Shown piece after piece: positions 50,999-59,433 of a DNA stretch of 64,000 nucleotides. Each line of letters begins with the position of its first letter. Position 1 is the stretch's first letter. The position numbers and the translations under genes were made by a program. Source of the stretch: Acidimicrobiaceae bacterium (GTDB lineage: Bacteria; Actinomycetota; Acidimicrobiia; Acidimicrobiales; UBA8190); assembly GCA_003151955.1 (NCBI GenBank), contig PLZB01000035.1, forward strand, positions 1,399 through 65,398, given 5' to 3'. The notes beneath the pieces are model-generated. The model worked only from the letters and a program-made list of their open reading frames with translations, was not told the origin of the DNA and did no database searches.

Positions 50999-52473
50999 CG
51001 ACGCGACCCGGTGACGGCCGGGAACCGGCAGTGGACCTCGGGCGACCGGGGATCGACGGTCGTCGGGATGATGTCGGCCGTCTCGACCTGCCAGCGCAAC
51101 AGCGCCTCCTTCATGGTCGCCTCCACCTCCGGCGCGCCCGACGTCCCGGCCAGGTTGACGGCCTCGGCCGGGTCGGCCCGGCGGTCGTAGAGCTCCGGCG
51201 GCTCGTAGAGGCGCCAGACGTAGGTCCAGTCCTCGGCCCGCACCGCCACCGCCCGGCCGACCAGGCGGGGATCCTCGTGCTGGAGGTCCGACTTCACGTC
51301 GTAGGGGAAGGGGGCCCGCTCGGTCTGGTCCACTTCCGACAGGGAGAAGCCCCCTTCGGTGAAGGCGAAGGTGCGGTGGGGGTAGGCGGGGTCGGCGAAG
51401 AGGGGCAGGAGGCTCCGCCCGAAGTGGTGGTGGGGGGCGGTCAGACCGGCCAGCCCGAGGGCGGTGGGCAGGACGTCGATCAGCTCGACCGGCCCGTGGT
51501 GTCGACGACCGGCCGGCACCCCCGGCCCGCTGACCACGAGGGGGGTGGCGGTGATGCACCGGTCCATGGCCGACGGCCACTTCTCGACCAGACCGAAATC
51601 CCCGAGGTATTCGCCGTGGTCGGAGAAGAAGAAGGTGACGGTCCGCCCCGCCTGTCCGGTTCGGGAAACGGCGTCGCCGATCCGGCCCACGTGGTGGTCG
51701 AGCCGGGCCACCATGCCGTGGTAGACGGCGGCGACCTCCTGCCACATCCCGGACGTGGCCCGGTCGAGGCCGGCGCGGGACCGCAGGGCCGCCTTGAAGG
51801 CGGCCTCAGGCCCGGTCGGGACCGGCTGGGGAGCAGGGACCGCACCCCGGTCGACGGCGGAGAACCAGGGCTCCTCCGCCTGGAACGGGCAGTGGGGTGC
51901 CATGAAGGCCACGAACAGGGCCCAGGGTTCGGGGGGAGGTGACGCCAGGCGCTCCTCGGCGGTCCGTACGGCGGCCTCGTCGTGGTCGACGCCCCCCGGC
52001 GGGAGGACGCCCCCGTAGAACAGGCGGGCCCGGAACTCCGACGGGAACTCGTCGCCAGGCGCCCGGTCCGGGGCTTCGCTGCATCCGTACTCGTCCACGC
52101 TGAGCTCGGTCACCCCGGGAGCGAAGGTGTCCCCCCGCTCCCCGGCCCAGGCCACGTAGTAGCCGGCGTCGCGCAGGATCCGGAGCAGGTTGGGCTCGTC
52201 GGCCTGGATGAGGTGGGTCAGGGTCCGGTGGCCTCGGACGTGGGGATACCAGCCGGTCAGGAAGGAGACCCGGCTGGGGGAGCACACCGGATGCTGGACG
52301 TGGGCATCGGTGCACACCGTCCCCGAGGCGGCCAGGGCGTCGAGCCGGGGAGTGCGGGCCACCGTGTTCCCGGCCAGGCCCAGGGCATCGGCCCGCAGTT
52401 GGTCGGCCACCAGGAACACCAGGTTGGGGGCGGCGCCGATTCCGGCTCCGACGATGCCGACCCGGTCGGTCAC
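50995..52473 (-). CDS. Type I sulfatase (Cys-type, formylglycine-dependent)
   Basis: A 492-residue sulfatase of the alkaline phosphatase superfamily. APNLVFLVADQLRADAL carries the first metal-binding Asp; HPVCSPSRVSFLTGWYPH has the C-x-P-S-R motif, with Cys64 as the residue converted to formylglycine; FFFSDHGEYLGDFGLVEKW supplies further metal ligands. There is no signal peptide, so it acts inside the cell, after transport. No formylglycine-generating enzyme gene is in the window and one must exist elsewhere. The start GTG overlaps the esterase stop (GTGA). Confidence 0.9.
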   Translation of the reverse strand: MTDRVGIVGAGIGAAPNLVFLVADQLRADALGLAGNTVARTPRLDALAASGTVCTDAHVQHPVCSPSRVSFLTGWYPHVRGHRTLTHLIQADEPNLLRILRDAGYYVAWAGERGDTFAPGVTELSVDEYGCSEAPDRAPGDEFPSEFRARLFYGGVLPPGGVDHDEAAVRTAEERLASPPPEPWALFVAFMAPHCPFQAEEPWFSAVDRGAVPAPQPVPTGPEAAFKAALRSRAGLDRATSGMWQEVAAVYHGMVARLDHHVGRIGDAVSRTGQAGRTVTFFFSDHGEYLGDFGLVEKWPSAMDRCITATPLVVSGPGVPAGRRHHGPVELIDVLPTALGLAGLTAPHHHFGRSLLPLFADPAYPHRTFAFTEGGFSLSEVDQTERAPFPYDVKSDLQHEDPRLVGRAVAVRAEDWTYVWRLYEPPELYDRRADPAEAVNLAGTSGAPEVEATMKEALLRWQVETADIIPTTVDPRSPEVHCRFPAVTGSRR

Positions 52474-53468
52474 GAGGGGACCAGCCGCCCACCGGCCTGG
52501 ATCGTCCCGACGGCGGTCACCAGATCCCCAGTCAGCTGGCTGTAGGTCTCGGGGAGGGCCACGTCGTGGAGCATCGGATACTCGCGCCACCACACATCGA
52601 CCCCGGCCCCGCCCAGCCGTTGGGCATACCGTCGGCCGTCGTCGCGCAGGGGGTCGTGGGCACCGGTCACGATGACGGCGGGAGGCAGCCCGGAAAGGTC
52701 CTCGGCCAGGAGGGGTGACACCAGGGGGTCGGTCCAGCGGTCGGGAGGGGCGTAGAGGGGGGCCACGACGGCCTTCACCAGGGCGGCCATGGGTTCCTGG
52801 GCGATCGAGGGGGAGCTGCCGGTGAAGTCCAGGGTCGGGGCCAGCAGGATCTGCCCGCGCAGCGTCGGTCCACCCCGGTTGCGGGCGAGGAGGCAGACGG
52901 CGGCGGCCTGGTTGGCCCCCGAGCTCGCCCCCATGACCGACAGGTTGGCAGGGTCGACGTCGAGCTCGGCGGCGTGGTCGACGACCCAGGTGAGCGCCGT
53001 GTAGTTGTCCTCCAGCTGGACCGGGTAGGGATGTTCGGGGGCCAGCCGGTAGTCGACGTGCACCACCACGCTGCCGAGGCCGGCGCAGAGGTCCCGGCAG
53101 GGGGCCTCGGCCAGGGCGAAGCCCACCTCCCCACCAGCCATCCAGAAGGCCCCGCCGTGGTAGGAGACGATGGCCGGGAACGGGCCGGAGCCGACGGGGG
53201 TGTAGGCGCGGGCCGTGATGGCCGCCCCCTCGACCGGGATGGGGTGGTCCCGGACGGACCCGACGTCGGGCCCCGTCCGGCCGGCGGTCGACGAGCCGGC
53301 CGCGGCCAGGGCGTCCCAGCGGGCCCGGCACGTGGCCACCTCGGCCAGCCATTCCTCCCGGCTCTGCCCCCCGGAGGGAGCCGGGGACGGGAACGGGGGG
53401 ATCTCGGCGTTGGGGCCGGCCTGGCGGTCGGCCACCAGCCGGGCCAGTTCGGGATCGATGGGACGCAT
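52470..53468 (-). CDS. HSL-type alpha/beta-hydrolase (carboxylesterase)
   Basis: A 332-residue esterase of the hormone-sensitive lipase family. The oxyanion motif is YHGGAFW at residues 103-109; the nucleophile elbow is GASSGAN with Ser182; the acid and His are in VTGAHDPLRDDG and the YPMLHDVA region. It probably removes short acyl groups. ATG 53468 has AGAGAGG upstream. It is the first gene after lacI within the long minus-strand operon. Confidence 0.9.
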   Translation of the reverse strand: MRPIDPELARLVADRQAGPNAEIPPFPSPAPSGGQSREEWLAEVATCRARWDALAAAGSSTAGRTGPDVGSVRDHPIPVEGAAITARAYTPVGSGPFPAIVSYHGGAFWMAGGEVGFALAEAPCRDLCAGLGSVVVHVDYRLAPEHPYPVQLEDNYTALTWVVDHAAELDVDPANLSVMGASSGANQAAAVCLLARNRGGPTLRGQILLAPTLDFTGSSPSIAQEPMAALVKAVVAPLYAPPDRWTDPLVSPLLAEDLSGLPPAVIVTGAHDPLRDDGRRYAQRLGGAGVDVWWREYPMLHDVALPETYSQLTGDLVTAVGTIQAGGRLVPS

Positions 53469-53497
53469 GGTCGTGGACCTCTCTGTCGGCCGCCGGT

Positions 53498-54526
53498 TCA
53501 GGCGGTGCTTCGGATGACGAGCTCGGTGGGGAGCGAGACGTGCTTCACGGTCATGTCCCTCCCCAGGATCCGGTCGAGCAGCAGGGCACACCCGACCCGC
53601 CCGGACTCGACGAAGGGCTGGCGGACGGTGGTGATCCCCATGGCCCGGGCCAGGTCGCCGTCGTCGTAGCCGACCACGGCCACGTCCCCGGGCACCTCGA
53701 GACCGAGCTCCCGGAACCTCCCCACCAGCCCGGCGGCGATGTCGTCGAAGTGGGCGAAGACGGCATCGGGGACGGTCCCGGCGTTCACCATCTCCTCGGC
53801 GGCCCGGCGCCCGCCTTCGACATCGCTGCCGGTGGTCACGTGGTCGATGGCCTGGGGATCCAACCCGGCCTCGGCGACGGCCCGGGCAAACCCCCGGATG
53901 CGACGCTGGCCCTGGGACAGGAAGGCCCGGGACTGCTGACGCTCGCTCACGTAGGCGAACGTGCGGCGGCCGGAGCGGACCAGGTGCTCGCCGACCCGGA
54001 ATCCGCCGTCCTCGTCGTCGACATACACCGACGACAGGTCCCGGTGGTAGCTGTCGACCAGCACGGCCGGCAGGTTTCGCCGAGCCAGACGGTCGGCCAT
54101 GGCCTCCTCGAGAGGGAGGCCCATGACGAGCAGGCCGTCGAGCCGGCCCGTGGTGGGCAGGGAGCCGAGGAGCGGTGACGTCGACACGGCCGCCGAGGGC
54201 TGGTCGAAGAGGACGACGTCGACCGACTGGCCCTGGCAGGCCTCGAGGACGCCGACCAGGCGGGTCCGGTAGGACGAGTAGGAGGTGAACGGCGACAGGA
54301 CGCCGATGCGGCCCACCCCCTGCCGGGCCTGGGTGACGGCCGCCGCCTTCGGGGTGAACCCGAGATCGTCGGCCACGGCCAGGACCCGTTCCAAGGTCGC
54401 CGCCCCGACCCGCTCGGGCCGGTTCAGGGCATTGGACACCGTGGTGATCGAAACCCCGGCCTCGGCGGCGACGTCGTAGATGGTGACGGTCGTGGACCGG
54501 CGAGGCCGGCGGCCCGTTCCGGCCAC
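53498..54526 (-). CDS. LacI-family transcriptional repressor
   Basis: A 342-residue LacI/GalR regulator. The helix-turn-helix is TVTIYDVAAEAGVSITTVSNALNRPERVGAATLERVLAVADDLGF near residues 13-57. The periplasmic-binding-protein-like sensor domain follows (RIGVLSPFTSYSSYRTRLVGVLEA, DGLLVMGLPL, AVVGYDDGDLARAMGITTVRQP). It sits inside the operon it probably controls; the palindrome at 61112-61131 before the operon promoter is the best operator candidate. The inducer is expected to be the imported or partly digested sugar. Confidence 0.92.
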   Translation of the reverse strand: MAGTGRRPRRSTTVTIYDVAAEAGVSITTVSNALNRPERVGAATLERVLAVADDLGFTPKAAAVTQARQGVGRIGVLSPFTSYSSYRTRLVGVLEACQGQSVDVVLFDQPSAAVSTSPLLGSLPTTGRLDGLLVMGLPLEEAMADRLARRNLPAVLVDSYHRDLSSVYVDDEDGGFRVGEHLVRSGRRTFAYVSERQQSRAFLSQGQRRIRGFARAVAEAGLDPQAIDHVTTGSDVEGGRRAAEEMVNAGTVPDAVFAHFDDIAAGLVGRFRELGLEVPGDVAVVGYDDGDLARAMGITTVRQPFVESGRVGCALLLDRILGRDMTVKHVSLPTELVIRSTA

Positions 54527-54527
54527 C

Positions 54528-55481
54528 TCAGATCACCCCCACCACATCCACCGCGGTGGAGGCCCCGCTGGCGGATCCGTTGATCCGTCGCAGATGGTCG
54601 ATGACGTCCTGCTGCCAACGTCGGGCCGTCGGCCAGGTGCCGGTGAGAATGGGGGAACCGTGCATCGCCCCCTTGTAGCAGGTCAGATGCACCTCGACAC
54701 CGGCGGCGCTCAGCCGTTCGGCGAACCGCTCGCTGTCACGCCGGAGGGGGTCGAGCTCGGCGGCGAGCAGCACCGTCTCCGGGAAGCGACCCGGGTCGGG
54801 TTCGAGCAGGGGGGAGGCCAGCGGGTCCTGGCCCCGCGACCTGTCGCCGAGATACCCCGACAGGACCTCCTCCAGGGGGCCGTCGACCGGCCCCCGACTG
54901 AGGTCCAGGGCCGACACCTCGAGGATGAGGGCCCGCAGTCCGAGGTCGTCGGCTCCGACGACGGCGGCGGCAGCCAGATTGGCCCCGGCCGACGCACCGC
55001 CGAGGGTGAGGACCCTTCCGTCCGCCCCGATCAGGGAGGCGTGGTCGCGGACCCAACGGACGGCGGCGATCACGTCGTGGACCGCCACAGGGAACCGGTG
55101 CTCAGGGGCCAGGCGGTATTCGACTGCGGCCACCACGCAGCCGGCCCCGACGGCCCGGTGCCGGGCCGTGGCGTCGGAGACCAGCTCGTCGATCGATCCC
55201 CCGGTCCAGCCCCCCCCGTGGAGCAGCACGTGGATCGCCGGCCTCCCGGCCACCGGGCGGGACGCTTCCGGATGGTAGATCCGGACGGTGATCTCGCCCC
55301 CTTCGACCGGAACCCGGTGATCACGGACGTCGGACACGGGCGGCCCGGGCTGGCCGAAGAGCATGAACATGCGGTCGATCTCGGCCCGCATGAGGGGCCG
55401 TCGGGCGGCCGGGTCGAGCCCGCTCAGATTCCGACGGCTCATGGCGTCGAGGTGGGCGCGGACGGCAGGTTCGAGGGTCAC
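54528..55481 (-). CDS. HSL-type alpha/beta-hydrolase, second copy
   Basis: A 317-residue esterase of the same family as the gene at 52470 but clearly distinct. LLHGGGWTGGSIDEL has the oxyanion HGGGW motif (residues 88-92), GGASAGANLA the nucleophile Ser164, and LLAAELDPLRRDSE the acid region. Two different esterases plus a CocE-type hydrolase suggest a substrate with several acyl groups or a mixture. GTG overlaps the upstream ATPase stop (GTGA); lacI starts directly after its stop. Confidence 0.9.
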   Translation of the reverse strand: MTLEPAVRAHLDAMSRRNLSGLDPAARRPLMRAEIDRMFMLFGQPGPPVSDVRDHRVPVEGGEITVRIYHPEASRPVAGRPAIHVLLHGGGWTGGSIDELVSDATARHRAVGAGCVVAAVEYRLAPEHRFPVAVHDVIAAVRWVRDHASLIGADGRVLTLGGASAGANLAAAAVVGADDLGLRALILEVSALDLSRGPVDGPLEEVLSGYLGDRSRGQDPLASPLLEPDPGRFPETVLLAAELDPLRRDSERFAERLSAAGVEVHLTCYKGAMHGSPILTGTWPTARRWQQDVIDHLRRINGSASGASTAVDVVGVI

Positions 55482-56497
55482 GGCCGGGCCCCCAGGGACC
55501 GGCCGGCCGGCCGGGGCCCGGCTTCGGCCGGGGTGTCGAGGTCGAGGTGGCAGGCCACGGCCACCCCGCTCCGGCGGACGGCGAGGACGGGACGCTCCGA
55601 CCGGCACCGGTCGGTGACCGACGGGCAACGCGCCGCGTACGGGCAGCCCGACCTGGCCGCCTCGTCCATCCCCGCCACCACCGCGGCCCGCCGGGCGGCC
55701 CGGCGGTGGCCCTGTTCGGCCTGATCGGGAACGGGAACGGCGGCGACCAGGGCCCGGGTGTAGGGATGGGCGGGGGAGGCGGACACGACGGACGCCGGCC
55801 CGCGCTCGACGATCAGCCCGGCGTACATGACGGCGATCTCGTCACTCATATGGCGCACCACCGACAGGTCGTGGGAGATGAACAGGTAGCTCAACCCCCG
55901 ATCGGCCTGGAGGCGGAGGAGCAGGTTGAGCACCTGGGCCTGGACCGACAGGTCGAGGGCGCTGACCGCCTCGTCGCAGACGACGAAGTCCGGATCGACG
56001 GCGATGGCCCGGGCGATGGCAATGCGCTGGCGCTGCCCACCCGAGAAATCGGCCGGGAAGCAGTCGGCGGCCGAGGCCGGCAGGCCGACCTCGGCCAACA
56101 CGTCGATGACGCGCCGGCGGACCTCGGCGGGCGGGAGGCCCAGGGCGTGGCGGAGACCCTCGCCGACCGATTCCCCGATCCGTCGGGCCGGGTCGAGCGA
56201 GGCGTGGGGATCCTGGAAGACCGCCTGGAGCCGGGCACTGAGCCGGCGCCGCATGGCCGGCCGGGCCCGGACGAGGTCCTGCCCGGCCAACCGCACCCGT
56301 CCGCCGGCCACCGGCACCAGGCCCAGGATGGCGCCACCAAGGCTGGATTTCCCGGAGCCCGACTCACCCACCAGCCCGAGGGTCGACCCGACGGGGATCG
56401 AGAGGTCGACGCCCCGCACGGCCTCGATCCACCGTCGCCGGGCCCCGGGGTACCCGACGACCAGGTCCTCGACCTCGACCAGGGGCCCGGCGTTCAT
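55478..56497 (-). CDS. ABC transporter ATPase, Opp/DppF type
   Basis: A 339-residue ATPase. Walker A is GLVGESGSGKSSLGGAILGL, the signature is FSGGQRQRIAIARAIA, Walker B is VVCDEAVSALDLSVQ, and the switch His is in FISHDLSVVRHM. The C-terminal oligopeptide-type extension has Cys in SGCPYAARCPSVTDRC, a cluster-binding signature of OppD/OppF proteins. It pairs with the ATPase half of the fused gene upstream; the ATG overlaps that gene's stop (ATGA). Confidence 0.92.
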   Translation of the reverse strand: MNAGPLVEVEDLVVGYPGARRRWIEAVRGVDLSIPVGSTLGLVGESGSGKSSLGGAILGLVPVAGGRVRLAGQDLVRARPAMRRRLSARLQAVFQDPHASLDPARRIGESVGEGLRHALGLPPAEVRRRVIDVLAEVGLPASAADCFPADFSGGQRQRIAIARAIAVDPDFVVCDEAVSALDLSVQAQVLNLLLRLQADRGLSYLFISHDLSVVRHMSDEIAVMYAGLIVERGPASVVSASPAHPYTRALVAAVPVPDQAEQGHRRAARRAAVVAGMDEAARSGCPYAARCPSVTDRCRSERPVLAVRRSGVAVACHLDLDTPAEAGPRPAGRSLGARP

Positions 56498-58467
56498 CGT
56501 CGGACCGTCCCCGGGAGGCCCACGGCGACCACGTTGGGGGGCGTGGCGGGGGGACCCGTGGGACCTCCCGGGGAGGACATGGCCCCGACGGTGCCCACCA
56601 GGTCCACGTGGCGACACCGGCTCTCGTGCTCGGGGCCGACGGGGAGCAGGGGAACGGGCCGCTCGGTGCAGTCGGGGCGGGCCAGACGGCATCGGCTCTG
56701 GAAGCGGCAGCCGGCCGGCCAGTCGGCGGGCGGGGGAACGGCACCCTCGATGGCGGCCAGGAACGTCTTCGGCGCGGCGAGCCGGGGGTCGGCGGCCATG
56801 AGGGCCTCGGTGTAGGGATGGCGGACCCGCCGGAGGAGGTCCGAGGTGTCGGCGCGCTCGACGACCTGACCGGCGTACATGACCACGGCCCGCTGGCAGA
56901 GATCAGCCAGCACACCCCAGTCGTGGGTGACAAGGACGATGGCCATCCCGGTTTCCCGGAGCTCGTGGAACAGGTCGAGGATGCCGGCCTGGACGGTGAC
57001 GTCGAGCGATGTGGTCGGCTCGTCGGCGATCAACAGGACGGGGTCGCCGGCCAGGGCGGCGGCGACGGCGACGCGCTGGGCCATGCCCCCGGAAAGCTGG
57101 TGCGGGTACAACCCGGCCACGTCCTCGGGCCGGGGCAGATGGACTCGCCGCAACAGGTCCAGGACCTGGTCCTGGTCATTGCGTCGGGCCAGGGGACGAT
57201 GGGCCCGGACGGCCTCGACGATCTGTGAGCCGACGGTGAAGGACGGATTTAGGCTGGCCAGGGGCTCCTGGGACACCCATCCGATGCGGCCGCCCCGGAC
57301 CCGGCGTATCTCGGCCGACCCGACCTGGAGGAGGTCGGACCCTTCGAAGACGATGGTGCCCGCCGTGGCCCTCCCCCCTCCCTGGAGCAGGCCCAGGACG
57401 GCCCGGGCCGTGACCGTCTTCCCGCATCCCGACTCACCGACGATCCCGACCGCCTCGCCGGGCATGACGTCGAGGTCGACCTCGGTGACCACGACAGTCT
57501 CCATCCCGTCCCGGGGGAACGCCACGGTCAGGTCCCGGACCGAGAGGAGGGCGCCGGACCGGTCGTCGGGACCGACGATCGCCACCGGTGGCGGAGCCGA
57601 CCTGAAGGTCAACCGCCCCGGCCGGCATGGGACCGGGGTCTCCTGACCGCCCAGGCGCTCGGTGGTGCCGTCGCGTAGGGCGTCCCCGGCCAGTCCGAGG
57701 GCGAGGACGAACGAGACGATCAGGAAGCCGGAGGGCACGAGGAGCCAGGACTGGGTCCCGATGTTCTGCGACGCCTCGGAGACGAGCCCCCCCCAGGTGG
57801 CCCCGGTGGCCCCCACCCCGAGGAACCCGAGACCCGTCTCGAGGAGGACGGCGGCGGCGCTGAAGAGGGAGACCTGGACGATGACCGTCCCGAGGACATG
57901 GGGAAGGATGTGCCGGCGCATGATGGCCCATCGGCCCATACCGGCCAGCTTGGCCGCCTGGACGTAGGGCTCCCCACGCAGCCCACGGGCTTGAGCCCGG
58001 ACCACCCGGGCCAGGCCCGGTGAGCCGATCAACCCCAGGCCCACCATGGCCACCAACTCGTTGCCGGGGAAGATGGCCAGCACCACGAGGAGGACAACGA
58101 TGAGCGGAACCGAGTAGACGATCTCGGCCAGGCGGAGGACGGCCTTCTCGACGAACCCCCCGAGATAGCCGGCTGCCAGGCCCATGAGCACCCCGAGGCC
58201 GGTGTAGAGGGCGTCGGAGACGAGGACCCCGACGAGGGTCACCCGGCCGCCGTAGAGGAGCCGGACGAGCACGTCCTGGCCCAGGACCCCGGTCCCGAGC
58301 CAGTGGTGGGAGCTCGGTCCAGAGAAGACGTGGCTCAGGTCCTGGGTCCCGGGTCCGGACGGGGCCAGGAGGGGCGCGGCCAGGCTGGCCAGGACCACGA
58401 TCAGGAGCCAGGCCAGGCTCAACGTGCCGAGCGGCCGCCGACGGAGACGGCGCCAGACTCCGGTCAC
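56494..58467 (-). CDS. Fused ABC permease-ATPase (DppC-DppD type)
   Basis: A 657-residue fusion. Residues about 1-275 are a DppC-type permease: TGVWRRLRRRPLGTLSLAWL helix, HWLGTGVLGQDVLVRLLYGG, and the EAA loop YVQAAKLAGMGRWAIMRRHI. Residues about 300-657 are a DppD-type ATPase: Walker A GIVGESGCGKTVTARAVLG, signature LSGGMAQRVAVAAAL, Walker B LLIADEPTTSLDVT, and a C-terminal Cys cluster (AGCRFQSRCRLARPDC). The frame is continuous without a stop between them. GTG 58467 overlaps the DppB stop (GTGA). Such fusions exist in actinobacteria; here both halves look intact. Confidence 0.9.
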   Translation of the reverse strand: MTGVWRRLRRRPLGTLSLAWLLIVVLASLAAPLLAPSGPGTQDLSHVFSGPSSHHWLGTGVLGQDVLVRLLYGGRVTLVGVLVSDALYTGLGVLMGLAAGYLGGFVEKAVLRLAEIVYSVPLIVVLLVVLAIFPGNELVAMVGLGLIGSPGLARVVRAQARGLRGEPYVQAAKLAGMGRWAIMRRHILPHVLGTVIVQVSLFSAAAVLLETGLGFLGVGATGATWGGLVSEASQNIGTQSWLLVPSGFLIVSFVLALGLAGDALRDGTTERLGGQETPVPCRPGRLTFRSAPPPVAIVGPDDRSGALLSVRDLTVAFPRDGMETVVVTEVDLDVMPGEAVGIVGESGCGKTVTARAVLGLLQGGGRATAGTIVFEGSDLLQVGSAEIRRVRGGRIGWVSQEPLASLNPSFTVGSQIVEAVRAHRPLARRNDQDQVLDLLRRVHLPRPEDVAGLYPHQLSGGMAQRVAVAAALAGDPVLLIADEPTTSLDVTVQAGILDLFHELRETGMAIVLVTHDWGVLADLCQRAVVMYAGQVVERADTSDLLRRVRHPYTEALMAADPRLAAPKTFLAAIEGAVPPPADWPAGCRFQSRCRLARPDCTERPVPLLPVGPEHESRCRHVDLVGTVGAMSSPGGPTGPPATPPNVVAVGLPGTVRR

Positions 58468-59402
58468 GGCCGCACCTTCGGGTCGAGAGCGGCGTAGACG
58501 ATCTCGATGAGCAGGTTGACCCCCACGACGATGAGGGTGAAGACGACGGCGACGGCCTGGATCACCGGGATGTCGTGCTGGGTCGTGGCGGTCACGGCCA
58601 TGGAGCCGAGGCCGGGGAGGACGAAGACCGTCTCGACGAGGACCGTGCCCCCGATGAGGCCGGTGACGACCAGTCCGAGCACCGTCACGACGGGTGCGGC
58701 GGCATTGCGGAGGACGTGGCGGAGCACGATGCGACGCTCGCTCAGCCCCCGGGCCCGCAGGGCCAGTACGTAGGGACGGCCCAGTTCGGTGAGCACGCCA
58801 CTGCGGGTCTGCTTGGCGATGACGGCCGAGCCGCCGAAGCCGAGGGTGACGACGGGGAGGACGAGCGACACCAACCAACCCCCTGGGGATTGGCTGAACG
58901 AGACATACCCCGAGGCCGGGAACCAGTGGAGCTTGACGGCGAAGACGGTGACGAGGACAAGGCCGAACCAGTATGCCGGGACGGCCAGGCCCGACAGCGA
59001 GAGAACGTCGAGCGCACGGCCCAGAGGACCTCCCCGGACGGCGCTGACCAGGCCCAGTCCCACCCCGAAGACGGCGGCGACCAGCGCCGCCCCGCCCACG
59101 ATCGACAGGGTCACGGGTAGGCGGGCGGCGAGCTCGTGACCCACCGGGGCCGACGACTGGATGGAGATGCCGAAGCTCCCGTGCGCGACCTGGTCGAGCC
59201 AGTTCCAGTACTGACGCCACAGTGGCAGGTTCAACCCGAGCTGACGGCGAAGCGCCTCGTAGGTCTGGGGCGTCGTCTCCACCCCGAGGATGGACCGGGC
59301 GGCATCGCCGGGGACCAGGCTGACCAGGACGAAGGTGAGGACGGAGACGAAGAGGACCAGGGGCACCGAGGTCAGCAGCCAACGCAGCAGGACCCGCCTC
59401 AT
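58464..59402 (-). CDS. ABC transporter permease, DppB type
   Basis: A 312-residue permease with six helices. It begins MRRVLLRWLLTSVPLVLFVS, has the usual FVLVSLVPGDAAR and LGLNLPLWRQYWNWL of DppB/OppB proteins, and the EAA loop YVLALRARGLSERRIVLRHVLRN. The end GVNLLIEIVYAALDPKVR is the family signature. It forms the pore with the permease half of the next gene. It follows the binding-protein gene after 31 nt. Confidence 0.92.
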   Translation of the reverse strand: MRRVLLRWLLTSVPLVLFVSVLTFVLVSLVPGDAARSILGVETTPQTYEALRRQLGLNLPLWRQYWNWLDQVAHGSFGISIQSSAPVGHELAARLPVTLSIVGGAALVAAVFGVGLGLVSAVRGGPLGRALDVLSLSGLAVPAYWFGLVLVTVFAVKLHWFPASGYVSFSQSPGGWLVSLVLPVVTLGFGGSAVIAKQTRSGVLTELGRPYVLALRARGLSERRIVLRHVLRNAAAPVVTVLGLVVTGLIGGTVLVETVFVLPGLGSMAVTATTQHDIPVIQAVAVVFTLIVVGVNLLIEIVYAALDPKVRP

Positions 59403-59433
59403 CTCCTCACCTCCTTCCGGGGGACGGCCGGGC

